A stretch of 64,000 bases of DNA. It comes from Magnetococcales bacterium (lineage in GTDB: Bacteria > Pseudomonadota > Magnetococcia > Magnetococcales > Magnetaquicoccaceae). Shown piece by piece: positions 8,201 through 23,200 of the stretch. The stretch covers positions 1 through 64,000 of the forward strand of contig JADFYM010000001.1 in NCBI GenBank assembly GCA_015233035.1. Direction: 5' to 3'. The position numbers and the translations under genes are program-made. A model generated the notes under the pieces. That model was not told the DNA's origin. It did no database searches and saw only the letters and a program-made list of their open reading frames with translations. Numbering within the stretch: position 1 is the first letter of the stretch; every line of letters starts with the position of its first letter.

Positions 8201-11200
8201 GTTTGGGTATCGAACAGATCCGAGTTGCTGGCAACGCTTTGCGTTACAAACAAACTACCATTAAAATCAGCGGCAGTGGTTTGTGAATTGGTGAATCCGT
8301 TTGGTGTGTTATCCAATTCGCTGCTGACGATCACCACATCGGCGTTGGCAACGCCACTGAAATTCACCTGCACCGGTGCAGGCGTGATCGTTTCCGCGAC
8401 ATGCAATACCGCCTGGCCATCGGTATAGACATGATACAGGGCACTGGTGGTGCCATCCATCCAGGTGCCGCCATTCATCCACGTACCATTCAGTTCGACC
8501 GCGTCCCCGGTATTCCCTTTGAGCGTCAAGGTATGACCGGCACCGGCAATATTCAGCACATCCAACGCTGTCAAGGATAACGTATTACCACCAGTGCCCA
8601 GGTCGATGGTCTCGATGGATTGGATATGTCCCCGCTCCGCCCCCAGATCCAGGTTCAAGCCAGATCCCGACAAGGACAGGGTATTATGGCCACTGCCACC
8701 ATCCACCAGGCGGAAGGTCGTGTCGGAGACAATGATGGTATCGTTACCCGCCCCGCCATGAAACACATCCGCTCCACCGTTACCGGTCATCGTGGTGTCA
8801 CTGCTGGAACCGGCCACGAAGACATCCGCCCCCGAGGTACCGGTCAGGGTGTGGACGGTGCTGGAACCGATGATATGGTTCGCCGCACCCGTAAAATCAC
8901 CACCGAACAGGACATAACTGGTGTCGGAGTTTGGATCTCCCACAATCAGGTCGGCAAACCCATCCCCATTGATGTCCCCTGCCGCACTGACGGCAATGGC
9001 ATCACTTGCGCCAGCCAGACGGAAACCGTTGCTGCCGTTGAGATTGGCCAGGTCAATTCCGGTTCCAAAAGTTCCTGAATGACCAAACACCAGATAGCTG
9101 GCAGCCGCGCCATTGTCGCCCCCCCTCTCTCCAACAATCAGGTCAGCAAACCCATCCCCATTGACATCCCCCGCTGAACTGACCGCAAATCCCGCACCAT
9201 GCAGTTGAAAACCGTTGCTGCCATTCAGGTTGGCCAGATCAATTCCGGTACCGAAAGACCCCGCATGGCCGAAAACCACGTAACTGGCACCCTCATAGCC
9301 ATTGGTCCACCTTGCCCCGACGATCAGGTCGGCAAAACCATCACCGTTGACATCTCCCGCCGCACTGACTGACCAGCCTGCCTCGTCACCCTGTTCCACC
9401 CCATTCAGACAAAAACCGGTCGTGCCCGACATACTGTCCAGAGTGATGGTGGGTGCAAAGCCTCCCGCATGACCAAAGACCACATAGCTGGATCCAACAT
9501 AGTTATTGTGTCCATAGGCACCCACGATCAAGTCGGCAAAACCATCCCCATTGACATCCCCCGCCGAACTAACCGAGCAGCCCACATAATCGGAGCCAGA
9601 GTTACCATCCAGACGGAAACCGGTCGTGCCATCCAGATTGTCTAGATTGACCGCAGAAGCAAAGCCGCCCGAATGACCAAAGAGCACATAGCTGTAACCG
9701 GTTGAACCACTGGCACGTGGTGCGCCTACAATCAGGTCGGCAAACCCATCACCGTTGATATCCCCGGCTGTACTGACTGAATAGCCCGCTTTCCCCTCCG
9801 TGCCATCCAGACGGAAACCGGTCGTGCCATCCAGACTGGACAGAGTGAGCGCAGGAGCAAACCCGCCGGTATGACCGAACACCACATAGCTGGAACCATT
9901 GCCATCATTGGTATCGGGTGCCCCGATGAGCAGGTCCGCCACACCATCGCCGTTGACATCTCCTGCCGCACCGACCGAATAGCCCGCACTACTCCATGAT
10001 GTACCATCCAGACGAAAACCGGTCGTACCATCCAGACTGGCCAGGTTGACCGTAGCCGCAAAACTGCCCGAATGACCAAACACCACAAAGCTGGAGCCGC
10101 TGCTATAGTTGGTATCAGGTGCCCCGATGATCAGATCGGCAAAACCATCGCCGTTGATGTCTCCTGCAGCATGGACCGATTGACCCGCCCCCGTACCTTG
10201 TTCACCAACCAGTTGAAAACCGGTCACGGCTGTGGTGGTAATCGCCGTCGCTACCTCCAATGTGGCCAATCCCTGCGTATAAATATGGTACCCACCATGG
10301 TCCATACCGTCCGTCGTCCAGCCAACTCCCGCATAGACCGTATCCCCGGTGTTGCCATTCACCGTCAAGGTGTGGCTGGTATCGGAGATATTGAGCAGAT
10401 CCAACGCCGTCAGGTGCAAGGTATTGCCCGTGCCGAGATTGATGGTCTCGATGGAGTGGATATGTCCACGTTCGGTTGTCAGATTCAGGTTCATGCCAGA
10501 TCCCGACAACGCCAAGGTATCGATGCCGCTGCCACCATCCACCAACTGGAAGCCCAGGTTGGAGACCTGAATGGTGTCATTGCCCGCCCCGCCATGGAAG
10601 GCTTCCGTCCCACCAGTGCCGATCAGGGTGTCATTACCACTGGTGCCGACATGGACCTCTGCACCCGTAAAATTGCCGCCAAACAGGATGTAGCTGGAGC
10701 CGGGATCCTCCTGATTATTGCCTGGTTGTCCGACAATCAGATCGGCAAAACCATCCCCATTGACATCCCCGGCCGCACTGACCGAACCCCCTGCCCCATC
10801 CAGCCGGAAACCGTCGTGGCTGTTGAGATTGGACAGGTCGAGTCCGGTACCATCGACACCAAAAGATCCTGAATGACCAAACACCACATAACTGTGACCG
10901 GCACCATCCCCGACAATCAGGTCAGCAAAACCATCGCCATTGACATCTCCCGCTGCACTGACCGCAGTTACCGCACCATTCAAACGAAAACCGGTGCTGG
11001 CATTCAGATTGTCAGGGGTCCAGAAATTAAAGGAACCCGAATGACCAAACACCACATAACTGGTATCAGCCCCTGGGGCCCCGATAATCAGATCGGCAAA
11101 ACCATCGCCGTTGATATCCCCCGCTGAACTGACCGACTGCCCAAACGCACCAGGAGCGGACAGACGGAAACCGCTGTTACTAGAGAAGTCGTCAAGATAA

Positions 11201-14200
11201 ATGGAATCAAAGGCACCCGAATGACCAAACACCACATAGCTGTTACCAGCCCCCGTCCCGACAATCAGGTCGGCAAAGCCATCCCCGTTGACATCCCCTG
11301 CTGAACTGACCGAGAAGCCTGCGTGTTCATTCCAGCCACCCTGCAAAGAGAACCCAGCGGTGCCCAGGTTGCCAAGATCGACCGGGTCAAATGTTCCCGA
11401 ATGACCAAACACCACATAGCTGCGACCATAACCATTATCGGCATAGGGTGCCCCCACGATCAGGTCGGCATAACCGTCCCCATTGATATCTCCCGCCGAA
11501 TGGACCGAAGCACCCGAGAGGCTCGATGATTCACCACTCATACGGAAACCGAGACCAGTGGTGCCCAGGTCGGAGAGGGCGACAGTATCAATGAGACTCG
11601 TATGACCAAACACCACATAGCTGGCCCCGTTGAAATCATTGGTATGGGGTGCTCCGACAATCAGGTCAGCCAAACCATCGCCATTGATATCCCCCGCCGA
11701 ACTGACCGAAAAGCCCGACGCACTGCCTCCCCCACCATCCAGACGGAACCCGAGAGTACCGTCGAGATTATCGGGGGTGATCGGCGTCATAAAGGTTCCT
11801 GGATGACCGAGGACCACATAGCTGGACCCATCACCCGCATTGGCCGCTGGTGCCCCGATGATCAGGTCAGCAAACCCATCGCCGTTGACATCCCCCGCCG
11901 AACCGACCGAAGTACCCGCCTGGTCTCCCCAGAAATAAGAACCCTCGCCATCACCCAGAAACTGCTGTTCGCCAATCAGTTGGAAACCGTTGTGGCCATC
12001 CAGAGCGGCCACGTTGATGACGCTGTGGTTACTGATGCCAATCGTCACGTTCTGCGCGACGGTATGGCCATGCCCGTCATTGGCCACCACCTGGAATGTG
12101 TAGGACGACTGGGTTCCGTCCGGGGCAGACTTGAAAGTCACTTCACCCTGGTGACCTGTGGCCATGTTGATGTTGAAGTCATTGCTGTCGACACCTGACA
12201 AGGTCCAGGTGAGCGTATCCCCGTCTGGATCCGTACCGGTGGCAGTATAGACCACCGTCGTCGTGGCAACATTTTCCAGCACACCGCCGCCTGTTCCCGA
12301 CAGAATGGTCGGGTGATAGTTGGCAGGCAAATGCGCGTGTTGCGCATCGCTGACACCGGCAAGAGAGGTCGCCCCCGCTATGGCTGTGGCGGCACTACTT
12401 ACAGCGGTTACCATGCCAGAGGGTAGACCACCCGCAGTCAGATCGGTCGTATTCGTCAAATCCAGCGGATGCCCACTATTGAAAGTCCCGTTGTCGATCA
12501 GGGTGGCAAGGGTTGCCAGGAAACCGTTGCCCAAGGGAGTGGATCCCAGATTGTCCACCAGGGTGGCCGCTGTGCCCAGTGCCGCAATCACCTTCTGTAC
12601 CTGCAAAGCGGTGGTGGCATCGGTATTGGTGGCAGCCAGCGGGTCATAGGTCATCAGGTCGACGCTGCTCCCAAGGCCCAGGGCAGCATGGACAGTGGCT
12701 TCGGCCGTGCTGGCCGACATGCCTGAGTGTTGCTCCATATAGTCCTGGATCAACGTCGTGATGGGGTTGACCACCGTTGCTCCTTCGGGAGCCATCAAAG
12801 TCACGGTGTTCGGCGCACCAGTGCTGACATCGACACCACCGACCGCCAGGATGGTGCCGTGCTGGGGGTTGGTGTCGGTGAATACGCCGTTCGCATCCGT
12901 GGTGATACCCGCATATTCATTGGGATCGGCCACGCCGTTGTTGTTCGCATCGATATAGATCCGGGCCCCCTGAATGTGTCCATCGGCCACAACACCGGTG
13001 ATCACCGGAGCAGTCGCACTCAGGGTATACGTGCCTGTATTTCCGGAAAATCCACTGGCATCCAGATAATAGATCCCGTCCGCTGTCGGTGTGTAAGCAA
13101 TATGGGAGTCGGCCGAAATATAATCATTATTTGATCTGATGACGTTGCCCCCGTCATCTCTCAGGTAGAGAACCGCATCCGGCAGTGTGCCATGACCATC
13201 GGGGGCACCTTGCAGATCGAAGGTATAGGAGATGCCGGTATGCAGAGAAATCGCAAACCAGTCGTGGTTTCCAGATGGCGTAATCACACCATGCACGGAA
13301 CTGCCGACGGCCAGGCTGCCCGCCGTAGTCGTTGTATTGCCAGCATCAACGGCTGTACTGACATCCAGGGTGTATCCGCCCGTACCCTGAGCACCGACAT
13401 AATAGGTGCCGCCAGAACCAGCAGATATCCAGGTATCCCCATTGAATCCGGTCGTGTTGGCGACAACATTCCCGGCACCATCCATCACGACCAGGTGCGC
13501 GGTGGCGGCGGTCCCAGTGTTGTGCATATCGAAGGCATAAGATGTACCAGCCGCCAAGGTAACCGAAAACCAATCGGTCTCACCAGACAGCGTCATGGTC
13601 GTGGGGGAATCCAGATTCACAGGCGATGGTGTTGCCATCACCTTGTTCAGGGTATACGCACCAGTCCCCCCATAATTGCCCCCGACATCCAGATAATAGG
13701 AGCCACCGGAGGACGGGACATAAAACACCTGGGCACTCCCCCCTTCCGACATGGGTGATGCAGCGACGACGGCACCGGTATTGTCCAACAGTGCGAGATG
13801 CGGCGCATAGAGTGTCCCACCCATGTTGTTGGAAGAGGATCCCACATTGAAGGTATAGATCGCGCCCTGTTGCAAGGAAACAGCGAACAGATCATTCTCG
13901 CCAGAAGTTTGCAGCGCACCAGACACGGTGGACACCGTCGGGTCGCTGAAAGCTGAACTCACCGCAGGGAGTGTGCCACTCAGGGTATACGAACCAGTAC
14001 AATGCGAGGTTCCGCCAATGCCATTGGGCTGATCGGCCGTGACATCCAGATAATAGTCGGCGGTGGCCGTTGCCGTGTAAACAATATGGGTATCCCCGGT
14101 GCCGTTGGAATTTTGCTCCCGGAGGACCGTACCATCAGAGGTTGTCAACTTCAGGTCCGAATAGGGGAGCGTCCCATTGCCACCGTAGCTGCCCAACACA

Positions 14201-17200
14201 TCAAAGTCGTAGAGCATCCCGCTCGTTAAATGGACCTTGAACTGTTCGACCGTGTCAGATTGCGTCATCACACTGTGGACGGTACTGCCGATGGTCAGGC
14301 TCCCCGTTGTGCCGGATGCGCTGCCCGCACTCACATTCAGGGTATAGCCGCCCGTCTCCGAACCCATACCCTGGACGCTGACATAATGGATTCCGCTCGT
14401 GTCAGACAGAGGGTCATAAAAATTCCAGACTCCTCCTCCAGACGATTTCACAAAACTGCCCACCGTGTTGCCACTGCTGTCCAGCAACACCAAATGGGGA
14501 TCCGGCAATGCCAGCGAGGAAGATCCGTGCAGGTCAAAGGTATAAGCCGTCCCACCCGTCAGGGAAACCGCAAACCAATCGGTTTCACCGGGCAGCGCAA
14601 TGGTTGTACCTGTGGTGGGAGCACCGACAGTCAACGGGTTTACCGCCGTCGCACTCAGCGTGTATGTGCCTGTCGCACCGCCTTTGACAGCGAGAAAATC
14701 GGTCTCGTTGGATCCCGGTGTATAAAAAAGATGGGAACCCATTCTGTACCCCATGGGAGCAGACTCCTCGCCAGAGATGGGAGAGCCCCCACTATTCAGC
14801 AGCGCAAGATCCGTATGATACAGCCCAAGAGCATCCGAAGTTCCCTCCAGATCGAAGGCATAGGTTACCCCTTGATTCAAGGCAATCTGGAACCAGTCGC
14901 CGCTGTCATTCGCAGCCATCATACCATGCACGGCACTGCCGACGGTCAAACCGGTGCTCGCCGTCGTCGTGGTATTACCGACATCAGAGGGCGTGCTTAC
15001 ACTCAGGGTGTAGCCACCTGTTTCCGAACCCATACCCTGTACACCGATATAATAGGTTCCGGTGCCATAGTTCGATGCCGGGTCAAGGAAGGTCCAGGCA
15101 TCGCCCGCCGTTCCCACCAGATTGTCCATCATGTTGCCAGAACTGTTCAACAACACCAGGTGCGGATCCGGCAGTGCACCCTGGCTACTGGATGATCCGT
15201 GCAAATCAAAGGCATAGACTGACCCTGCCGTCAGGGAAACCGCGAACCAGTCGGCCTCGCCAGCGGTATGGATCTGACTGGAGACGGATACAGCCGGGCC
15301 ATCAGTCACCAACGCAGGCACGGCAGACAGGGACGCACCGTCGACCGCAACAGCGTTCAGTGTATATGTCCCCAGGGCAGAACCTTCTCCTCGAACTTGC
15401 AGATAATCGGTTTCGTTGGCTCCCGGATGATACAGAAGATAAGAACCGGTTCCACTGCCATAAGCCATTTGACTGCTTCCGGAATGCATAAACGTCAGAT
15501 CCGCATGGAAAGACGTTCCAGACCCCGCACTGGACGGTATCTCCAGATCGAAGAGGTAGGTCGTGTTGGCCGACAGGGTCACCGCAAACCAATCAAGCTC
15601 TCCCGATGCGGTCATGGTATTCGTTATGGGGGTACCGAGGGCCAGGTTACCCGCCGTATCCTGCGTGTGACCAATGGAAACCGTGTCGGTCAAGGTATAT
15701 CCGCCCGTCTCCGCGTGCAGGGCCTGAACGTCCAGATAATACTGGGAACTGCTCCCCGTCGGGGTATACACCATCTGCGCATTGTTCCCCGTGCCCGTGG
15801 CATCCCACACCTGGTTACCATTGGCATCCCGCAAAATCAGATGCGGATCGGTCAGCGTGCCGCCATTGCCTTGCAGAGTGAAGGTATAGGCAGTCCCCGC
15901 CGTCAAAGTGACGGCATACCAGTCACTGTCACCCACATAAGAGATGGTATCGTTCGCAGAGCTGGTCGTGGCCAATTGTTGACTGGCCGTTGCCATCGTG
16001 TTGTTGACATCATAAACAACAGCCGCACTGGTCACTTTTTCGGTGATCCCGATGCCGTCAGTATAATTTGCCACCACATGCAGATAACCCAGATCCGTTG
16101 CGGACAAGGACAACGTATTGGAGGTGGCGAGGTTGATGTTGGTCCAATTGTTCCCGTCCGGTGACGTTTGCCATTGGTAACTGATACCAGACCCCGCGAT
16201 ACCATCGGCATCGGCTATTGTGTTACTCGCCGTCAGTGTGCTGCCTGGTATGACAGACCCGCTGATCGTGACCGTGCCACTGGGCAAATGATCCAACACG
16301 CCTGCCGAGTTCAACTCCAGCACAAAGGCCTGTTTCCCATTCCCCACCGCACCCTTGTTCAAAGTGCCAGAACCCGGATCCAGATCCGCCGAATCCGTCA
16401 CCGAACCGGTCACATAGACCGTACCGGCGGCATCCACCGTGATGGAGCCAGCTGTATCCAGCCCTGCCCCGCCCACAGAACGCGCCCAGAGCGGATGACC
16501 GTCCTGGTCAAACTTGGCAATAAAAATATCCTGGCTGGATACGGAGCCGTTCAGCGCACTGTTCAGGGTTTGACCCAACATGGCCACGCCCGCATACGAA
16601 CCCGTCACGTACAGATTGCCACTGCTGTCCGTGGTCATGGCCACATGGGAGTCCAGGCCGCCCACCTGGTATTGTTGCGTCCACTGCTCATGCCCGGAGG
16701 CATCCATATTTTCGATAAAGAGCGTACCATTGGAGAAGGTTCCAGATGTTGTACCGGGCGTGCCACTCACCACATAAATATTGCCGGACCGGCCCACCGT
16801 CACGGCAGAACCCCAGGATTCACTGCCAGATGAGCCATTGTTGAAATTGTTGAGGGTGCTATACCAACTGCTGCCGTCCGGGGCCACCTTCTCGACAAAG
16901 GGCAGATTGCCCTTGGTGGTATCTGTGTGCATTCCGGTGAAGATGACATCATCCGTCACCGGATCCAGCACCACATCCTGTACCGCATCTGCCGCAGCAA
17001 AGACGACCGGGGTGGACAATACGGGCGTGCTGACCGGGTTGCCATTGGTATCCAATGCCGCACTCAGCTTATCCACATGGGAACCCGAAGTGGGATCGTT
17101 CTTGGTCCCCCAATCTACCCAGACACCGGTGGCATCGGCATAGAGGATTCTCCCGTCTTCGTTGCCGGAACCACCCATCTGCGCTGCCCACAGGATATGC

Positions 17201-20200
17201 CCTGCCGTATCCAGCTTTTCAACAAAGAAATCCGTGCCACCCGCGCTGTTCAAGGTATGCGTCACACTGCTTTGATCTGTCCAGGAGATCGTCCCGGAAA
17301 AAGATCCGCCGACATACAACGCACCACCGCCCAACTCGATGCTGCTGATGTCAACCGTATCAGTCGTACTAGTTGGGACAGAGGCAGTCGCCCACGAGGG
17401 GGAACCTGCGAAGCTTCTTTCCTCGATAAATCCGCCTTGACTCCCAGAAAAGCTCAACAAACTACCCGAGAAAGCGGGGTCGATCGTACCGGCAAAGTCA
17501 CCCACGATAAACACATTGCCATTGGCATCCGCCACCAGATCGGTACCACTCGAATTACCGGTGGAACCGGCCTCCGGCATAAAGAGCTTCGCCCAACCGA
17601 TTGGGTCCGTAGCGGGATCCAGCGTCGTGGTGGCGGCTACTGGAGACCAGGTGGTCCCATCGTAGGCCTCCCAACTGAAATGGGTGGGTGCCGTCCAGGC
17701 GGCTGTGGTGTTGGCAACCGTTATGGCCGCCAGGCTGGCCGCATCATTGCCGGTTGTTTTGTCCTGTATGGCATTGAGATCATTGCCAGTGGTCGGGTCG
17801 GCATAGGCCACCGTAACCACCTGGCCGCTGGTAACCGCGTGGGCCAAGGTCAGGGTGACCGTATGGGCGTTGCCATTTTCCATGACGGCGATGACGGCAT
17901 CGGCCACGCCATTGACTGTCACAGTAAAGGCACCGATTCCCGGCAGATTGGCCGCGTCCAGAGGGTTGACATCGGCATAAGTCATCACCAGAAGATTGCT
18001 GTTGACTGCGGCCGAGACAAAGACCGGCGTACCGGTGGCATTGGTGGTGTTGATGACCGGTATGGCAGCGGTAAAATTGGCCACATCCTGGCCGGAGATG
18101 TCCTGTATGGCATGGACATAATTATCCGTGGACGGGTCGCTGTAGTTCACCGTGACCACCTGACCACTGGTGACGGCCGCAGCCAATGTCAGGGTAACAG
18201 TGTGGGCGGCGGCGTTCACCGCGACGGCGGTAACGGCATCGCTCCCACCATTGCTGGTAACGGTAAAGGCACCGACTCCCGGCAGATGGGTTGCATCCAG
18301 CAACGCGGTGCCAGAAAAGGAGATCACCAGGGCGTTGCCATGCACCGTGGCCGAGGCCAATGTGGGCGTGGGCGAATGGGGCACAAACACCAGTTGATCG
18401 AGATCGGCAACCGCAATCTCTTGCCCGACGGTCACCGGCACGGGTGCGCCGTTCACGCCATTCAGCAGTTCCAGGGTGCCCGCATCCGGCAGAGCGGTCA
18501 CCTTGATCTTGACCAGAGTGTCGCCGAGATCTTGATCCGTCGTGTGATTGACAAAAGATTTGGCGGACAGGTGCAACCAGTCGCTCCCATTGCCGCTGCG
18601 CGTAAAATCCTGCGCCACCGGCGCATGGTCGAGTGCGGTGACCAGGGCTGTGGGGGTACTGGACAGAACATGCGTTCCGGTGCTGTCCGTATAGCTGACT
18701 TTAACGTGAATTTCTTTGCCCACATCCCCGCTGCCCACGATATATTGCGACTGATAGGCATTGGAGATCTGGGTCCATGTGGTACCTGTGGCAGACTCCT
18801 CCCACTGATAAGAAAGCGATGTTCCGGTCGGCACACCGTCCAGCGTGGTCACCGCCGTCAGGGTATCGCCTCGGTTGGCCGCACCGGTCACCGCAACCGA
18901 GTTCCCGGAGGTATTGATCAGTTGGCCCGATGCCCCATCCAGTTTGAGGACAAACAGGCTGCTCGAGGAGGTATTGCCAATTACATGCTGATCGCTTGAC
19001 CCGTTGGCAGAAAAATTGATATCACCAGAGGTATTGCCCGTGACGAGCAGATTGCCATTGCTGTCCTCTGCCAGTGCCTTGGCCTGAATATCACCCGTTC
19101 CGCCCACCTCCTGTTGCCAGAGTTTGTTGCCATTGGCATCCAGCGTCATCACCAGGAGATTTTTGTGGTCCGACAACTGAGTGCCTGTCGACGTGGTCAC
19201 CCAATTCTTCACTGTAGCCGCCAGATGCAAACCATTCGCATCCAGCGTCATGGAGAGATCCTCTTGCACGTCAAACCCGCCCGTCCCGTTCGTGTTCCCG
19301 GTACCAAAACTCTTGGCCCAGAGAATGGTCCCATCCACGCCGAGCTTGGCCACAAACAGCTTTGCACCACCGTTGGTATCATTGTCCGTCAGCGTGACGC
19401 CATTGCCAAGAGTGAGGGTGCCCGTAAATTTGCCCGCCACATAGGTATTGCCCGCCGCATCCGTCACCAGTGCGGAACTGGCAGCCGTGCTGCCCGCATT
19501 GTAGGAATAGCTGCCACCCGCCATAGGATTGGCAAACTGCTCGCTCCAAATGACCTGTCCTGATGCCAGGTTGATCTTGTCGACAAACGCCACCGAGGTA
19601 CTCAAATTGACCGCATGTTGACCAGTCAGCAAAAGATAACCGTCATTGGTCATGAGTGCCCCATTGATCTCATCGGAGACCGACCAGGGGAGGATGACAT
19701 CACTGCTGCCCGCGACGGCATTGCCGGTTGCCGTGGCAAGGGTATGGGCAAACAGGTGCGGGGTGCGTGTACTGTCGGTATTCAAGGTCAGGGTTCGGTC
19801 CATGCCGAACACCATCGCCTGGGAATGGTCACTGTTGAAGGCAATAAAACCGCCATCCTGGTTGTCTGCATCGCCAATCGTTGCAGCCCACTCGATATGA
19901 CCGGTTGCGGCATTGGTTTTGATGACATAGACATCGTTGGAAGCCGTCCCGGCAGCGGTGGGTGTACTGGCAAGGTCGGCCACCCCATCCCCATTGAGAT
20001 CCAACGCCCCGGCAAATTTGCCAACGCTGTAGAGATATTCACCGCCCGTTTCATTGGAAACCGTCACATTGCCAGCATCGACATGGCCATTGCCGAGCAC
20101 CTGGACGGTGTCCGCCCAGAGCAGATGGCCCGCCGCATCCTGTTTTTGCAGGAAGTCCCCACCCATCCCCGGACTGACCAACTCAACCGCATGGCCGTTG

Positions 20201-23200
20201 GCATCCTGGCCCAGCAACACGGAACCCGAGAACTGGCCGGTGGTATAGACATTATTCTGTCCATCGACGGTAATATTTTCCCCTCCCGAGTTGCTGTTTC
20301 CGTTATTGCTTTCGATATTCTGGGCGACATTGATCCACGAGGTGTTCTGGAAACTGCTCCGGAAATTGGCCCAGGCGGTTTGCCCGGAAACCGGCGACCG
20401 GCTGGTCAGGACTTCTGCGCTGATCAGGGTGTTCACAAAAGTGCCCAGATCGGCATCAAAGGTGCTCGAAGCGAGGCTCAACCCAGACGAACTGGCAGCG
20501 GCCTGGGTGTTGGCATCAATCGTGATACCGTTGCTCGGGTCGTTGTCACTATCCAGGGTTTGCAACAATCTGAGCATGTGGGTGGCCGTGGAGGTGATAC
20601 CCTGCGCCAGATCGACCGGGGTGAGGACCGCATTGCCAGCGGCCTGCCCCAGCGTGATATTGCCAATGAAAAAGTGAACCGTCTCCACACCGGTCGAGCC
20701 ACTGAGATAATTAAAGGTACCCCCTGGACCGGTGACACCGGTCAAATCGACTGTGGTGGTGTTACCGATGGTCGTATAATACCCGACCCCCGCCACCGGG
20801 CTGTCCACCAGGACGCCTTGATGGACCGTAACGGATGGCAAGTTTTGCATGGTGTTGGTGAGGGGGTTGCCAGCCACGTCGGTGACCACCCCATTGGCGA
20901 GTTGTATCTGGTACGCTTTATTAAACAGCAAATCGTGGGCCGGATTGATCGTGATGGTATTGCCACTGATGGTGACTTGACTCGTATCACCCGCTGCAAT
21001 GGTCTGGGTGTCCGTCCCATTGGTGATGACAAAGCTACCCGTACCAGCGGCCACATTTTCGCTGAAGGTCAACACAATGTTGCCATTGGTCGTCATGACG
21101 GCAGAATTGCCCGGTGTGGTACTGACAACAGATTGCAGTGTGGGGGGGGTCGTATCCACCGTCACGTTCAACACACCGGACCGCCCACCGACATTACCAG
21201 CCACATCGGTCAACGTGTCCGCGAAGTGATGCGTCCCATTGCTCATGTTGGCAACGGTTACACTCCAGGTACCATTGTCGGCAACGGTGGCCGTGCCGAC
21301 ATTCGTGGTGCCATCATACAGCATGACGGTCGCGCCGACCTCACCGAGGCCAGTCAGTGTAAAAGAGGTATGGTCGGTGAGGTGACCGGTATGGGCAACG
21401 CTGGTATCGTCGTTCGGGGCCAGGATGGGAGCGACTGTTTGCAGCGACAACACCGAAACAGTGCTGTCACCCAGGTTGGTTACCAGAATATCGGCACTGC
21501 CGTCCCCGTTGAGATCCACGGTCTCAAGACCGTATGGACGCGATCCAACGCTGTAATCGACCTTGGACTGGAATGTTCCGTCGCCATTGCCCAGCAGCAC
21601 GGAAACACTACTGCTGCTGTCGTCTGATACCACGATATCGGCCTTGCCATCCCCATTCACGTCCGCCAGATTGACCCTAATAGGAGTGGTGCCGGTTGCA
21701 TAAACAGCCCCGGTCGAGAATGTCCCATTGCCATTGCCCAGCAGCACAGAAACGGTATTGGCGTACTCATCAGACACCACCAGATCGACCTTGCCGTCCC
21801 CATTCAGATCCGCTGCCGCAACCGATATGAGAGCGGAGGGATCGCCCGTGAGGATCGTGGTCTGGGGCAGAAAATGCCCAGGATTGTTCTTGTCGCCCAG
21901 CAACACGGAGACGGTTGAGGGTAAAGTGTAGTTACTACTGTCTGCCACAAGGTCGACCACGCCGTCCCCATTCACATCGACTAACGCGATGGAATATGCA
22001 AACAATCCGACGCCATAGTCAGACTTGTCCTGGAATGTCCCGTTCCCATTGCCCAGAAACACGGACGCAGTGCTTCCCCACATATTCGCCACTACCATGT
22101 CGGGGATGCCGTCTCCATTCAGGTCCGCCACTCTGATAGGACCGGGAGAACCGGGAGAAGCATAAACATTCCCGGCCACAAATGTGCCGTCCCCATGGCC
22201 CAGCATGACAGAAATGGTGTTGTCACCCTGGTTTGACACCAACATGTCGAGCTTGCCGTCCCCGTTCACATCCGCCGTCGCAACGCCGAACGGAAGGGGT
22301 CCAACAGCACAATTGACTTTGGGTTGAAATGTTCCGTCACCATTGCCCAGAAACACGGAAACGGTTCCAACAAGCTGGTCCGGATAATTTGCCACCAGCA
22401 CCTGGTCCGCATAATTTGCCACCAGCATATCCATCTTACCATCCCCATTCACATCCGCCGTCGCGATGGAGAACGGGTTGCCCCCCACGGAATAATCGGT
22501 GTGGGAGATCGTGGCGGATTGTTGCGGGGCAATGGTATCCAACAACAGGGAGGTCGTCGCTGGCACCATCGGATTGCCGGTCGTATCCACGACATGCGCC
22601 TGCACCGTGATATTGCCGTTGATCCAGGTGCTGATATCCGCCGCTGCCGTTGTCCACGTGCCATCGTTGGTCACCGTGGCCGTCTCGACCGCCGAATGCG
22701 TACCATCCGACAGCGTCACCGCCACGGTCTGACCATTGACGGCGGTCGTCGTACCGTGAATGACCACCGCATGGCTCTCCGCCGCGTTGATCATGTTATC
22801 ACCCATCTGCACGGAATCGACCGTGGTCACCGGTGACACGGTTGCCAAGGTCAGAGTGGTGTGTGCTGGCGTCGCCAGGTTGCCAGCCAGGTCCGCAACC
22901 GTTGCCTGCACCATCATGGTGCCGTTGCTCCAGGTGCTGACATCCGCCCCTGTTGCTGTCCACGCGCCATTAAGCACCGTGGCCGTCTCAGTTGCCGTAT
23001 GTGTGCCGTCGGACAACGTCACCGTCACCACCTGGCCATTCTCTGCGGTCGTCGTCCCGGTGAGGATGACGTTGTGGCTTTCCACCGCGTTGATCACGTT
23101 GTCACCCATCTGCGGGGAACCGATCGTCAGGGATGGTGCCGTGGTTTCCAACGTATACGCATGGCTGGCCACCGGACCATCCATGATGGTGGTGCTGATC

